From the NCBI GenBank assembly GCA_013076295.1, contig RQOL01000859.1, forward strand, positions 58,170-122,169: a DNA stretch of 64,000 bases, in the 5' to 3' direction. The notes under the pieces were generated by a model. The model made no database searches, had not been told where the DNA came from, and was given only the letters and a program-made list of their open reading frames with translations. The translations under genes and the position numbers were made by a program. Position 1 is the first letter of the stretch. The number at the start of each line of letters is the position of its first letter. The stretch is from Sanderia malayensis (taxonomy: Eukaryota; Cnidaria; Scyphozoa; Semaeostomeae; Pelagiidae). Positions 12,476 through 23,065 of this stretch are shown here, piece by piece.

Positions 12476-12905
12476 CAAGATCACTCAGGCCTGTGACTCA
12501 GGCCGATGAAGTCATTTTAGTAAATTTTGCGTTGTAACACATTTGATGACTACAAAAAATTGAATTAAACCATTTAGCACTGCAATATCTCACCATACCT
12601 TTTCCAGGGAGAGCTTCACTTGTTAGCCATACAAAATTGATAGGAAGCTAAAAGCAATTGTTTTTCAACATATGTTTTTAAATTATGTATTGCCTAATGC
12701 CTTTACAACTTCCCTTTGAAATTTTGCTGAAGTGTCATTTGGCCAGAGAGTAGATTCCCAAGAAATTTACCATTCATGAAAATCTGTCCATATTTTAACT
12801 ACTTAATAACTTACAATTCTAATTAAGTTATTACCTGATAATTGCTTTATTTAGAGATTATGAGGCCAGGACAACCACAATGCTAAAAACATGTTATTGC
12901 TTTAG

Positions 12906-13397
12906 GTGAGGAAGGTGGGTCTGTTGTTAGGGAAGTGCAGCAATCTGTTCCCAAGCCGTCTGCTTAGGAAGAAAGTCATATTCCTGTCCCTGATCTGCCA
13001 AAAAATGCCAAAGCAATTGATGCAGCTTTGAAATTGCAATTTGATGCCACTGGCCATTCTTTTCAAGGTCCCATATCCTTTTCTTTGTATAAGATCGTGT
13101 TAAAATTTCTAGTTCTCCAGTACAATATGGAATATAGTTGCAGCATAGCAGAATATGCCTTTACCAAATCCCAAAAAGCAGCTCTCTTAAATTTCATCAA
13201 AGAAAATATCTGTAATCTCTTTTACAACAAAAACAACTTGAAGCCAATTTACCAGCTACAGACAGACATTCTTGGTAACTTTGTGGTCAATGAATATGAT
13301 GGTTTGCCAGTAATAGTTCACAACACCTATAACAAAAGACAAAGTTGTTCAGTGAATACAAAATTGTTGTATACAAAGAAATTTTAACTCATGTATT
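12906..13397 (+). pseudogene. Integrase polyprotein, N-terminal fragment (host copy H)
   Basis: Exon 2 starts after TTGCTTTAG at 12,905, the same acceptor as in G's gene. The product is the helical N-terminal region ahead of the integrase core (FDATGHSFQGPISFSLYK, FTKSQKAALLNFIKENI). There is a TAG where G has a CAG-type Gln codon (12,964-12,968 region) and a frameshift near 13,335. The reading is cut at the CACCAG target site. Codons resume at 44,816. Confidence 0.85.
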
Positions 13398-13403
13398 CAC
13401 CAG
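13398..13403. repeat. Target-site duplication CACCAG (left)
   Basis: CACCAG directly precedes element G and recurs directly after it (44,810-44,815). The uninterrupted paralogue inside G reads TATTCACCAGCCTC with a single CACCAG at the same codons, so this is a 6-bp target duplication. Confidence 0.93.
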
Positions 13404-13472
13404 TGTGCCATGGCAAGTCTGTCGTCTCGTGACAAGTCTGTCCTCTGACAAGGAAGATATAATCAACCAATG
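13404..13472 (+). repeat. Left terminal inverted repeat of element G
   Basis: Matches the reverse complement of 44,741-44,809 with a few substitutions and one 1-base shift. Within it AAGTCTGTC-(C/G)-TCT occurs twice in direct orientation (13,415 and 13,434), the kind of subterminal repeat an integrase could bind. Confidence 0.92.
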
Positions 13473-13803
13473 GCTGGTGCATGTTGGTGTTACGTAGAAC
13501 TACGTGGAATTGGTATTGTTTAACTGACCAGGGGGACAACAAATGTTTCTTCATCTACCATTTTGAAGTAATATTTCGCGACCAAGATTGGGGAAAGCAA
13601 GGAAGCTTGCAAGTTTTAGTTAGGCCTAGTGAGTTGTATTAACGTATGTACCAATCCACCTTTTCTAAAAAAATTTCTTTGTTTGCGCACTTTGGAAATG
13701 GCGCGTTCTGATTGGCTGAGACGAAACCTAGGACAACTTTTCACAACCAACAGCATTCTCTAAGAGAAATCAGTCCCAAACATTGAATAAGCATGAACGG
13801 AAA

Positions 13804-15416
13804 ATGGTGAAATATTGCCAGTACGGAACTTGCATGAGTGATTCAAGAAAACCAAATGCACCTAAGATGACTAACCGATACGGAGAAAAGGTCAGATTCG
13901 TGCATTTTCCTGGGAAAGTAAGGAAACGGGAACAAGCAAGAAGATGGATCCATGCCTGCAGAAGGCCTAAGTCACAACTTTCATTCGAAAAACTGACACA
14001 TCAACATTACATTTGTTCACTTCATTTCGTCGGAGAAAATGGGCCCACAGATGAATTTCCAGATCCTGTGCCAGCAACTATTTCTCAAGAGCAGCGAGGA
14101 AAGCTTGAGAAGTCATTTGAGCGGCTACACGAAAAAAATGTGAAACGTTTCAAGACAAAGGCCAAGTCGAGCAGGCAATGTCTCGATAATGGATGTTGAT
14201 GAGAACGTAGGCCTAATAGATAAATCAGAGGAAACCTCCATTGGGAAGATAGACCAGAAAAATGAATGTGAAATTCGTCCTTCTCAGAACACTGATTTTA
14301 TTGAAGATGTCAATGAGAAGAAGATGTTTCGCATCATTTTATCAGCATTAAACTTGAAGACCCTATGCATTACAGTGTTGAAGAAACAAAAAAGGATAAA
14401 TATCATGAAGAAAGTGATATTGCGATGACCATGGACATGGATATCCGAAAGAAAGAAGATGCTGCAGTTGAAGCTCTCATTGCCATTGGGAAGATAGACC
14501 AGAAAAATGAATGTGAAATTTGTCCTTCTCAGAACACTGATTTTATTGAAGATGTCCATGAGAAGAAGATGTTTCGCAATCATTTTATCAGCATTATACT
14601 TGATGACCCTATGCATTACACAGGAATCAAGTCAAACGATTTGCTGAGGTATACTTTCTCTTTGGTTGAAAGGAAGGCAAGTAGAATGAATATTTGGCGT
14701 GGACAGAATGTGAGAAGCAAAAGACACAAGATAAAAGTGCTCTCATGCTGGAGGAATTTTTGCTGACCTTGGTACGAAACAGAAGGGGACTGATATCAAG
14801 ATGATAGCAGCATTATTTGGTATTGCCCATCTAATGCCAGTAATATATATATAACATGGAATCTCTTTTTGTCAAAAGAGCTGAAATTCTTGAGAAGATT
14901 TTCCTCAAAAGAAACAAATGAGAAAAATTTGCCAAAGTCTCTCAGAAAAAGAATGGTGATCCCAAGGATTTAGTTGCAGGTGTAAGATCCATTATAGATG
15001 CTGTGGAGTTTAGGTCAGAATCTCCGAGTGCCCCTGCAGCACAGAAACAGCTCTACAGCCCATACTACAACACTAACACGTACAAATTGCTCATAGGCTG
15101 TGCCCCTAATGGCTATATAAATTATACTTCAAAATTGTGGTCTGGAAATACTACAGATAAAGAACTTGTTGAAAAGTCAGGTTTTCTTGACTGCTTGAAG
15201 CCTGGTGACAGTGTTATGGCAGACAAAGGTTTTTGCATTCAAGACCTATTAGCTATAAAGCAATGCTATTTAGTCTGCCCACCAAAATTAAAAAACAAAA
15301 CTTTGAAACCTAGAGGATCAACCAAAGCACGGAAAGTTTCACATGTAAGAATTCACATAGAAAGAGCCATCAGACGATTAAAAACTTTTCATATTCTTAG
15401 TGGAGTACAAGAATGA
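13804..15416 (+). pseudogene. THAP-domain DDE transposase (ISL2EU/Harbinger-type)
   Basis: ATG at 13,804 (MVKYCQYGTC). THAP zinc finger at residues 1-95: C-x4-C, the W in RRWIHAC, C-x2-H in ICSLHF, and an AVPTIF-like box DPVPATI. After a linker the DDE_4 core is split: FSLLER-like segment (14,655-14,760), IIDAVEFRSESPSAPAAQ (about 14,990-15,045; first Asp), GYINYTSKLWSGNTTDKEL, PGDSVMADKGF (about 15,200; second Asp) and RIHIERAIRRLK (about 15,348; Glu). The catalytic triad is thus readable. Stops around 14,430 and 14,767, a 245-bp internal duplication and shortening between the second Asp and the Glu disable it. The THAP finger presumably binds the element ends. Confidence 0.85.
14238..14625 (+). 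repeat. About 245-bp tandem duplication inside the THAP transposase
   Basis: The segment encoding IGKIDQKNECEI and DFIEDV-EKKMF occurs at about 14,238-14,375 and again at about 14,483-14,625. The second reads on into the transposase; the first ends in a frameshift. Differences are few, so this is a recent local duplication that broke the gene. Confidence 0.9.
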
Positions 15417-15575
15417 CACAGAAAAGTTATGCAGATGATGTGATCAATGTTTGTGTTTCAATTGCAAACCTTGGAAACACTTTAGTTAAATAAAATATTA
15501 TTTTGTTAGATAATTATCTTAAGTCTTGAGAAATATTCAGTCAATTGTGTTGACTTTTCATGGCTATTTGATAAT

Positions 15576-18206
15576 CTATCCCATGCTTTTGTAAATAAAT
15601 TGCTTGAGCAAGTCTCTTTCCTGCCTCACTGTTGATTCACTGTACCAGTGTCTGTAGTCACCAGTACATAACTGGTTGATGTCTGAACGAAATAGCTCAA
15701 ATATTGCAGGACTCAGAAATGGTACATATTCAAAATTGTGTGCATTCCACAATCTGATCCATTTCTTTGTTGTGGGACAAGCAGGACCTGTTGTTTTACA
15801 TCTTTCCATTGCAACATGAATTTCCATTCAATAAAGTTGAAAATATTAGTAATTTGAGTGTCACGTGAAATTACACCTCCTGAACAATGACTAAGTGAAT
15901 CCATTACTATCGCACAGGTTTTGAAAATACAATGAGATACCAATGGTTGTGTTCACAGATTGGTACAATAGAATGCCATCAGCAGATAACTCCTTGATGA
16001 ATGAGGCTGCTTTCTCATATTTTTGTACTGTTGTCAGATTCCCCAAGTCCGAGTAAGTGACATGTAAAATATTGTGTCTACTATCTGGACATTGGAAGAT
16101 AGGTGTGCAAACTTTTCACAAATGATTCTTGTTGACATTGTTACTATATTGTCTGTAATCCAGCCTCCGGAATCTAGAGAATCAATGTCTTCTTGAAATA
16201 TTGGGACATCCCTAATGTTGCATAGCACAGGAGTGACTTGAGATGAGTTACACTCAATCAAATTTTCATGTTCCAAAATTTTGATTGTAGCATCTGGAGA
16301 TTTATGTTCTTGATATTCATACCTTATGTTAAGTTTTTTACTTTGCTCAGAGAAAATTTGTGGCAGCATCCAATTCAGATAAAATGACCTAACTTTTTGT
16401 TTCACATCAAGCCAAAATGTTCATCAAATGGAATTTCAACCAAAAAGATTGCACCATCATATCCCAGATCTCTATTTGTGGTGTAAACTACAAAATCACA
16501 CATTTGAATATTTGAAGCAGCCATGGCTCCTTGTATTTGATAGTAGTATTTATGCCTGACATCCATTGTGTAGGTACCATCAGCTTTCAAAATACCCCCA
16601 ATACTTTTGTCTAAAAAAGCATCTCTTGGATGTCTGTCTTTATTCTTAAAAGGACATTTGTATCTATTGTAGCTTCACCACAACATTTGCAAGATCTAAT
16701 GCCATCTGGACTTGCAGCAATAAAAGGATTTTCTTTGCATATTACCAACCCAGACAATCTTGCTTCAAAATTTTGATGAGTTCTGGACATGAAATTCATG
16801 TATTCATTTCTTGCTTCATGTTTCATTTTCTCTTCCGTACAAAATTTGGGAAGGCAAACTTTTATATTTTTCAAGTGAGTCACCCTTTAGAAGTCTTGTG
16901 GCAAGCTTTTCACCTGTTTCATTGTTGTTTTTTTCAATTTTATTCTGTCGTGCATAAACATCCTTTAAATGAGTTGAAGTTACAAAACCTCTTCTTTTGT
17001 ATTTTCCAATTTTCACCTTGACCCTTGTCTCTAACTCTACCTTTTTGATCTGATCGTCATCAAAGCCAACTGCCTCTCGAAATTATCTTGTTCCTTTCCT
17101 CCCTCTTTCAAGAATTTTTCAACATTTTCAATAAGTATTGGTTTTAGTGGCTTTGACTGTTTTTCCATATCATCTAAATCGATTTCAATTTCTGAATCAG
17201 TGTCATCTTCACTGTCAATAAACATTGCTGCGACAGACCCAAATTCTTTCAACTTTCTCTTCACAGTTTTCAGTTCATCATGTGATAATTTCACTTGATC
17301 TTCAGTGACACGAGGGTCAAAATCAATTTTATCCTTGAAGGGGCCTGTCGTTTTTTTGACCAGTGGGGATTGCAATTTAGTTTTTTTTTTCACGTTTTTT
17401 AAATGCATGCCTCTTCATTCCACTGCTACTTTTTACAACAAGGACATCATGAACAGGAGCTGCCCCAGTGCTTTTTAACTCCTTTTTTTTCCAGTAGCAT
17501 AACTTGTCAGTTGGTCCTGAAGAAGGATGGAGGCAATCATGCAACGAATACATGGCAGCAGCAATGTGTTTACATGCCCCATCCTGACCCCCAGGACACT
17601 GACAATATGCCGAAAAACACACCCAGCAGTTGGTTCCCATGAAAAAGCACTTCCATTTTCAACTTGCGTTCTCTCTCCGTCAACAATAAACCAAAGTTTA
17701 TAAAAAAGGTCACCTTGCCTGGTTTCCTTTGACATCGTCGGTTTCACCTTCCCAAGAAATATGAAGTGGCCACACGTTTCTTTTAAAATTAATTCTTCGA
17801 CATAACCGTCCATGAACAAGCCATATTCCTCAAAAGCTTTGTAGGACGCCACTTTCTGTCTGTTATACTTGCTTGACTTGAAGATCAAAAAGTTAAAAAT
17901 ATCCTCTATCCCGAACGGTGGCATGTTGTCTATTCTTGTGGAAAACTCGTTTATTGGGATAGAGAAAGGGTCGGGTAGTTTCGTACCTTTTATTGTAAGT
18001 CTTTCCGACAAATCTAAGCTGTCTTCGTGAAACTCCACATTGCTTTCAAGGCCTAATCGTATCGCTGCCTTGGCAAGCACAACAAGTTCGGCTTTTCTTT
18101 TATTGGAGACAGTGATTCCTTTCGACATAAGCACATTCCGTAAATCATAAACACTCATTCTTTCGATTTCTTCATCTCCTGTGCGATCAAGACCAAAATC
18201 ATTCAT
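15576..18206 (-). pseudogene. SWIM - YqaJ nuclease - Ulp1 (C48) protease fusion of the ISL2EU-like element
   Basis: ATG at 18,206. In order: an N-terminal region with a SAP-like segment (SVYDLRNVLMSKGITVSNKRKAELV, shown here only as position 18,160-18,085), a SWIM zinc finger YCQCPGG-x5-CKHIAAAM (about 17,610-17,550), an acidic linker (17,260-17,130), a YqaJ/lambda-exonuclease-like domain (KRRGFVTSTHL, NPFIAASPDGI, YYYQIQGAMAASN, CDFVVYT; 17,000-16,480), then a Ulp1/C48 protease: GGWITDNIV (about 16,165) and the catalytic PQQRNGSDCGMHT (about 15,755). Frameshifts near 17,630, 17,400, 17,020, 16,600 and 16,020 disable it. The gene is convergent with the transposase. YqaJ nucleases process DNA ends; the role in transposition is not established. 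Confidence 0.8.
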
Positions 18207-18358
18207 TTCGGACAGTATTTCTCAAGTCACTCAAAAGGCCAGTTCTCTTCATCAACAAGGACAGGAAAAGTTGTCCTAGGTTTCGTCTCAGCCAATCAGA
18301 ACGCGCCATTCTCAAAAGAGCGTAAACAAAGAATTTTTTTTAGAAAAGGTGGATTCTG

Positions 18359-19755
18359 TAAGATAAAATTGTTTATTCAACTGCAGTTTTGATCTGCTGT
18401 TTACTACCATCATTGAAAGTTTACAGCATTTCATCTAGGGGATTCAAGGATTAGTAGTAATGCAAGCTGGTATGGGAAAATCTGTTCTGATGTGAAATGA
18501 AAAAATACCGGGATCTATCACTGAGAACTGAAGAACTGTTCTATAGAAACAAAGACATTCTTGAACTTACAAATAACATAGCACAACCATTAATGGAATT
18601 GTCAGTATTTGTTGGGAACTCCACTTTAAAAAAGTGGAAAATTAAAGATTTTATTCAAAGATTGCACAGAAGAAGTCATTGGTTAGTGAGATATCATAGC
18701 TACTTTTAAAGAACTGGATACATATATGGGTGCAGTTTTACAGATTCTTTACATTTTCAAAATAACAGCATTAAAACGAGATGGCATAATTTCAAAGTAT
18801 ATTGTGAGAGAAACGTCACAAAGATATTTAGAGTCACCAGAAGTTTTTCATTCACAAAGGATTATGAAAGAATGGAGCAGCTTGCTACATAAACTGATAA
18901 ATGCAAAAGATATAATTTCATTCAAGAAACTATATGACAAACAAATATATTCAACTTAAATTGTGCAATTTAAGATTAAAATGCATCATGTTCACTTTTA
19001 GAATTTTAAACAGTATCTTGTTGATATTTTGTAGTTTATATAGTTTATAACATTGTATTCGCATAATCTAGTATTATTTTTTACATGTATGCATGCATTA
19101 TCTATCATTAAAGCAAGGGGCTTTAAACAGACACTGATGACTGAATGTCATTTTTGATCATTTATGTAACCTATCTTGATAAGCAAATAATAATTTTATA
19201 CAAATTATAATTTCATAGAGTAAAGCTGTCATCAAGATGGAGTTACTTTGGCATATGTTGTAACCAAAGTGTCAATTTATTTTTCTGAAAAAGGATGGAA
19301 ATTGTCTGCTGGTCTCATCTTATACCTATTTGAAAGTGCATATTGCCCATTGCGATCAATTTCCATATTGAAACTATACAACAAATAAAACAATGCCAGG
19401 TACCATCCTCAAGAAATCTAAGACTGTATTTCCCTGAATAAACGAGCACTTTAGTCAGTACTTTTTAGAGCAGTGTTGATTCTGGGTTGTTTCTGGGTAT
19501 GTTATTGCAACCACGAATAGAGAACGAGACACGTTTTTGAACTAGCGGAGTTTTTGTTCATGAAGTTAAAAAAAATGATATGAAAAGAAAACGCCGGACC
19601 CGTTTTCTCGAGACAGGGTGCTTATTTCTTATCGTTTGTTCATAGAGCAGTTGTTCAAAAAGGAGTGCTATACTAGACAAGAGATACGATATATAATATA
19701 AAGAGAGATACGGTATATACACAATTGCCGCGAGGAAATAGTTTTTCGTATTAGA
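18359..19755. other. A+T-rich region; two short unrecognised open frames
   Basis: Open frames at 18,497-18,709 and 18,726-18,959 (+), both K/L/E-rich, could be one decayed helical protein split by a stop. I recognise no family. The rest to 19,755 is A+T-rich with short low-complexity runs and no supported gene. Confidence 0.3.
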
Positions 19756-20474
19756 CAGGGCATATAACCTAACAAACTGACAAACATATTAACATTTTTT
19801 CTTATAGCTGGAATGGAATCAATAGATTAGACCATGAACTTTCAGAAAAACGTTTTGTTCTCGCGTGTTTGATGACATCATATTAAGGCAAATCTTATTA
19901 ATTAAAGTGTGATTAATATTAACGGAATGAGATAACAAAACGAAAATTGCATTTTTGGAAATAGGTCAAATAGACCTATCGCATGAGATATCATTTTTTA
20001 AATTTGATAAGATCAGCATTTTGGTAGATGACGTCATCCAATAGCTGTTGAAAAACTGATCTTAATTTTTTCCTTACAACATTTTTCGGTCGACAAGATG
20101 AACTCGGCGAAAAATGTTGCCCGCTCATATTTATCAGCTTGAGCCAACGGACAAGATTTTGCGGTGTGTCTTATGGGGCATTGAAACTTACTATTCAGGC
20201 CCCTACAAAATGCGGGGCAAGGAGGGACACCAGGCCCCAAATAATTACACAGTTTTTCTCAGTAACTGTTCTCCAAACATATAAGTACCTCACAATTATT
20301 TTAACTTTTCTGCAGTCTTTATATTTGAAAATGAAGGAAAATATGATCCAAGCAGTCTAGCACTAATTCGCAATTTTGGGGCCAGAGGAAGTTTTCACTG
20401 ACAACACAATAGCAGATGCCATATAACTTTTTCAAAGAGTGCAATGGAGGTAACAGAGAGAGTTACGTTGAGAC

Positions 20475-20930
20475 ATGGGTGAAACATTATTTGAAAATGA
20501 AGTAAACTCATCAACTCCGTTTTTGCCAGATCCAGACTCTCTGTATGCAGAAATAAAGCGTGTGCACTTACAATGCTACATTTGGCGAAATTGTTTGAAA
20601 TACTCGTTAACAACTGTAGTCATTGCGAGCTTCGGCTGGACAATTAATTATCAAATCTACAACCACACCCAAATGGATCATTGCAAAGCAACTCTCTAAT
20701 TGACTCATTCGTAGGAAGAAACCGCGATCAGATCCGAAGGCTCTGAAGCAGACGAAGTAATTGAAAAAGATGAGGGAGAGCCACCATGCAAGAGGAAACA
20801 ACAAAGAAATATCCTCAAGAGCTGCCAAAAGAGATTGAGAACGAGATGCAGTACAAAGAATTTACTGATGAAGTGCGTCCAAAAAAAGATTAAGGCGTTT
20901 TTGAATGGGAAAGTGATTTCTCGTCCTCTG
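20475..20930 (+). pseudogene. Decayed coding patch of unknown family
   Basis: Frame 20,475-20,699 contains LPDPDSLYAEIKRVHLQCY then IWRN; a shifted frame (about 20,725-20,930) reads SEGSEADEVIEKDEGEPPC followed by a KR-rich run. An acidic then basic C-terminus after an AEIKRVHLQCYIW motif looks protein-coding rather than random, but I cannot name the family. The position inside the inverted-repeat element suggests it is the element's own remnant gene. Confidence 0.35.
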
Positions 20931-21032
20931 AGATAGAGAAGACAGACTTTTCTTAAAGTTTCAATTTTTAGCGTGACCTATTGTATACTGGGTGTCAAGA
21001 CAGTCTTTGATCGGTACAGAACTTCAAAATTG

Positions 21033-21104
21033 CTTTTAAAATCGGAAACATGGCGAAACACAGTAAGTATTTACTATGTTTCGCCATGTTTCCGATTTTA
21101 AAAG
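21033..21104. repeat. 72-bp near-perfect hairpin flanked by direct repeats
   Basis: The arm from CTTTTAAAATCGGAAACATG onward is exactly complementary over 28 bp to the right arm; with one mismatch the stem reaches about 33 bp with a 6-base loop. GGTGTCAAGACAG occurs on both sides (about 20,990 and 21,104). Could be a snapback synthesis product or a tiny foldback element. Confidence 0.88.
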
Positions 21105-21746
21105 GTGTCAAGACAGCTCCGCTCTTTGGTAGCTTGCAATTCTAGACATGTAAGGCCGAAAATGATAAATTATTCCTAAACAATTTCCAAAGATCGAACT
21201 TTGAAAGCGATAAATCAACAAAATGTGTGAAACCAAGTTTTGGTATGGAAAAGTGAAAATAAAATCCGCATTATTGATATGCATCCAAGGAAAGCCTTGC
21301 ATTTTTGTGCCACGAAACGGGGAAATTTTGAAAAACTCAGTATCGTGCTCGTTTTTCATACTGGAGTGTACGGATGTCGTCTTAATGAGATAATTTACAT
21401 TTATAAGTCATTGAAACAAACTGACTATACAAATATAAGAGAGAAAAATTGATGACGTCATCTGTCAAAATGCTGATCTTATCAAAAGTTACAAAATTAT
21501 ATATCATGCTTTAGGCCTATATGAACTATTCCCAAAATTGCAATTTAGCGTTTGTTATCTCATTCCTGTAAACAGTAATCGCACTTTAATTGACACAATT
21601 TGTCTTAATATGACGTCATCAATCAGGTGAGAATAAAAAGTTTTTCGGAAAGGTATGGTGGGTATGGTAAAGGTAAAGGCATCCATCAATTCCAGCTATA
21701 AAAACAAGCATTAGCAAGTTTGTTAATTTGTCAGACTGTATGCCCT

Positions 21747-23065
21747 CTCTATTATATAAATATTTTACACCTTGTGTAAAAAAATATAGATAATTTATGG
21801 TTAGATATTTGCCCTTTATGGCGGAGGATAGCGCTTACTCGAAAAACCCTGGGAATCGATGAAAACCGTAATTTAAAGCAATCACAAGTGTTATATCCAT
21901 CTTCATACGTAGCAAAATTGTTGAGCTCAAAGCGAGTGTGCTTGAAAGCCCTTCTACTTAGGGTTCATTATCAAAAGCTCTTGTTTTGGTTCACAGATGA
22001 CAAACTATTGTTGAAGAGCTCCGCCCTCGATTGACCCCGCCCTTGAATGACCACAGTATTTGGAAAAGTGAAACTGTGGTCAATGAAGTAAATACGGTAA
22101 GTAGCCAATCATAACTTATATCCTTGTTATTGATAAGAGTCAGTTTTTTCTCATCTTTGGAACTATTCGCTTGCATCTTGAACATTGAGTAAACATGGTC
22201 AGGTGGGGAGTAGTAGAATAAAAGGAGAATAGAAGTATTATTGATGTGATTGCATAGCGTAACGTTTGAATCTGGTTGAAATCCAAAGAAGGTCCCAATA
22301 CAAGCAAAAATCGCAAAATCATGAAAACTCAATTTCTATAAAACTGGCTGAAAATCAGTATAAAGTACAATTTTGGGCCGCTAAATTCGAATATTTAATT
22401 GATTTTTTGAAATTTCTATGTTTTGGTGGGATAAAATGGGTTAAAAGTGGCCAGAGGCAAATTTTGAAACTCGTTCAATTTGCATCAAACTTGGTGAGAA
22501 GTACAATTATGGGACACTGAATTTGAAAATGGAATTTATTTTTTGAAGTTTTCATGTTTTGGGGGCATAAATTGTTGGTTAAGTCCCTTAGTCGCACATA
22601 AGCCCCTGTGGGGGTATTATAATTTCTCGCAATTGTCATTTCGGCATGGTAGTGCTCGCATTGGCTAAAAGTTGAAAATTTCCTATTTCTGGATAGAACG
22701 CCTTTTTGTTATCCAAGATGCACTAGGCACTTATCAGTAAACTTGTAGCTATTTTCAACACTAGCTATATGGCCACTTTAATCTTTTTTTTCATGTATGG
22801 CCGATTATTGTGTCTCCTGGCATCTTCATGACCCCTAATATTATTTGTGGTTAGTTTTATTTCAAAAGGAACAAAAGAGACGACCTTTTTGACCTTTTTT
22901 TTAATTTCCCCATAAAAAAACGCGCTCTATCGAAGTTCTTGGAAATGCGCAACTGATTCTAATGGGCGTGGTCTGAGGAGTAAAGGGAGCGGCCTGAGGA
23001 GCCGCAGGCGTGTCTGAGGGAGGATGAGGCCAGCAGCATTCTTGATTTTTTTGGCAGAAAACAAA
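21747..23065. other. A+T-rich region, no gene supported
   Basis: Contains scattered short repeats, for example ACAGTATTT near 22,050 with GTAAATAC near 22,090, typical of MITE debris. A long minus-strand frame (21,991-22,332) has no recognisable motif and unremarkable composition. The last 100 bp are the likely promoter/5' leader of the kinase gene. Confidence 0.3.

Larger units (their letters stand above)
12490..13403 (+). mobile_element. Integrase transposon, host copy H, 5' fragment
   Basis: Reverse-complement match to 43,470-44,425 inside element G. It starts abruptly at about 12,490 within the first intron, so exon 1 and the left terminal repeat are missing. It ends at 13,403, where element G is inserted. 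H continues at 44,810. The 3' end of the cc8L18.2-like gene abuts it. Confidence 0.9.
13651..18358. mobile_element. THAP-transposase/YqaJ DNA transposon (ISL2EU-like), nested in G
   Basis: Terminal inverted repeats of about 90 bp: 13,653-13,742 and 18,265-18,355, both containing AATCCACCTTTTCTA at the tip and GGCGCGTTCTGATTGGCTGA within. A TA lies just outside each end (13,649-13,650; 18,359-18,360), a possible 2-bp target duplication. Two convergent genes lie inside: a THAP/DDE transposase on + and a SWIM-YqaJ-Ulp1 protein on -. A transposase plus a YqaJ-nuclease protein is the known gene content of the ISL2EU group of IS5/Harbinger-related transposons. Both genes are broken here. Confidence 0.85.
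19756..21746. mobile_element. Element with long (about 290-bp) imperfect inverted repeats
   Basis: 19,756-20,040 matches the reverse complement of about 21,450-21,746. Shared blocks include AGATGACGTCATC at the inner edge, GATAAGATCAGCATTTTG, GGAATGAGATAACAAA and TATAGCTGGAAT. Between the arms are a decayed coding patch and a 72-bp hairpin. No flanking duplication was found and the outer ends are not sharply defined. It could be a non-autonomous DNA transposon or an old inverted duplication. Confidence 0.7.
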
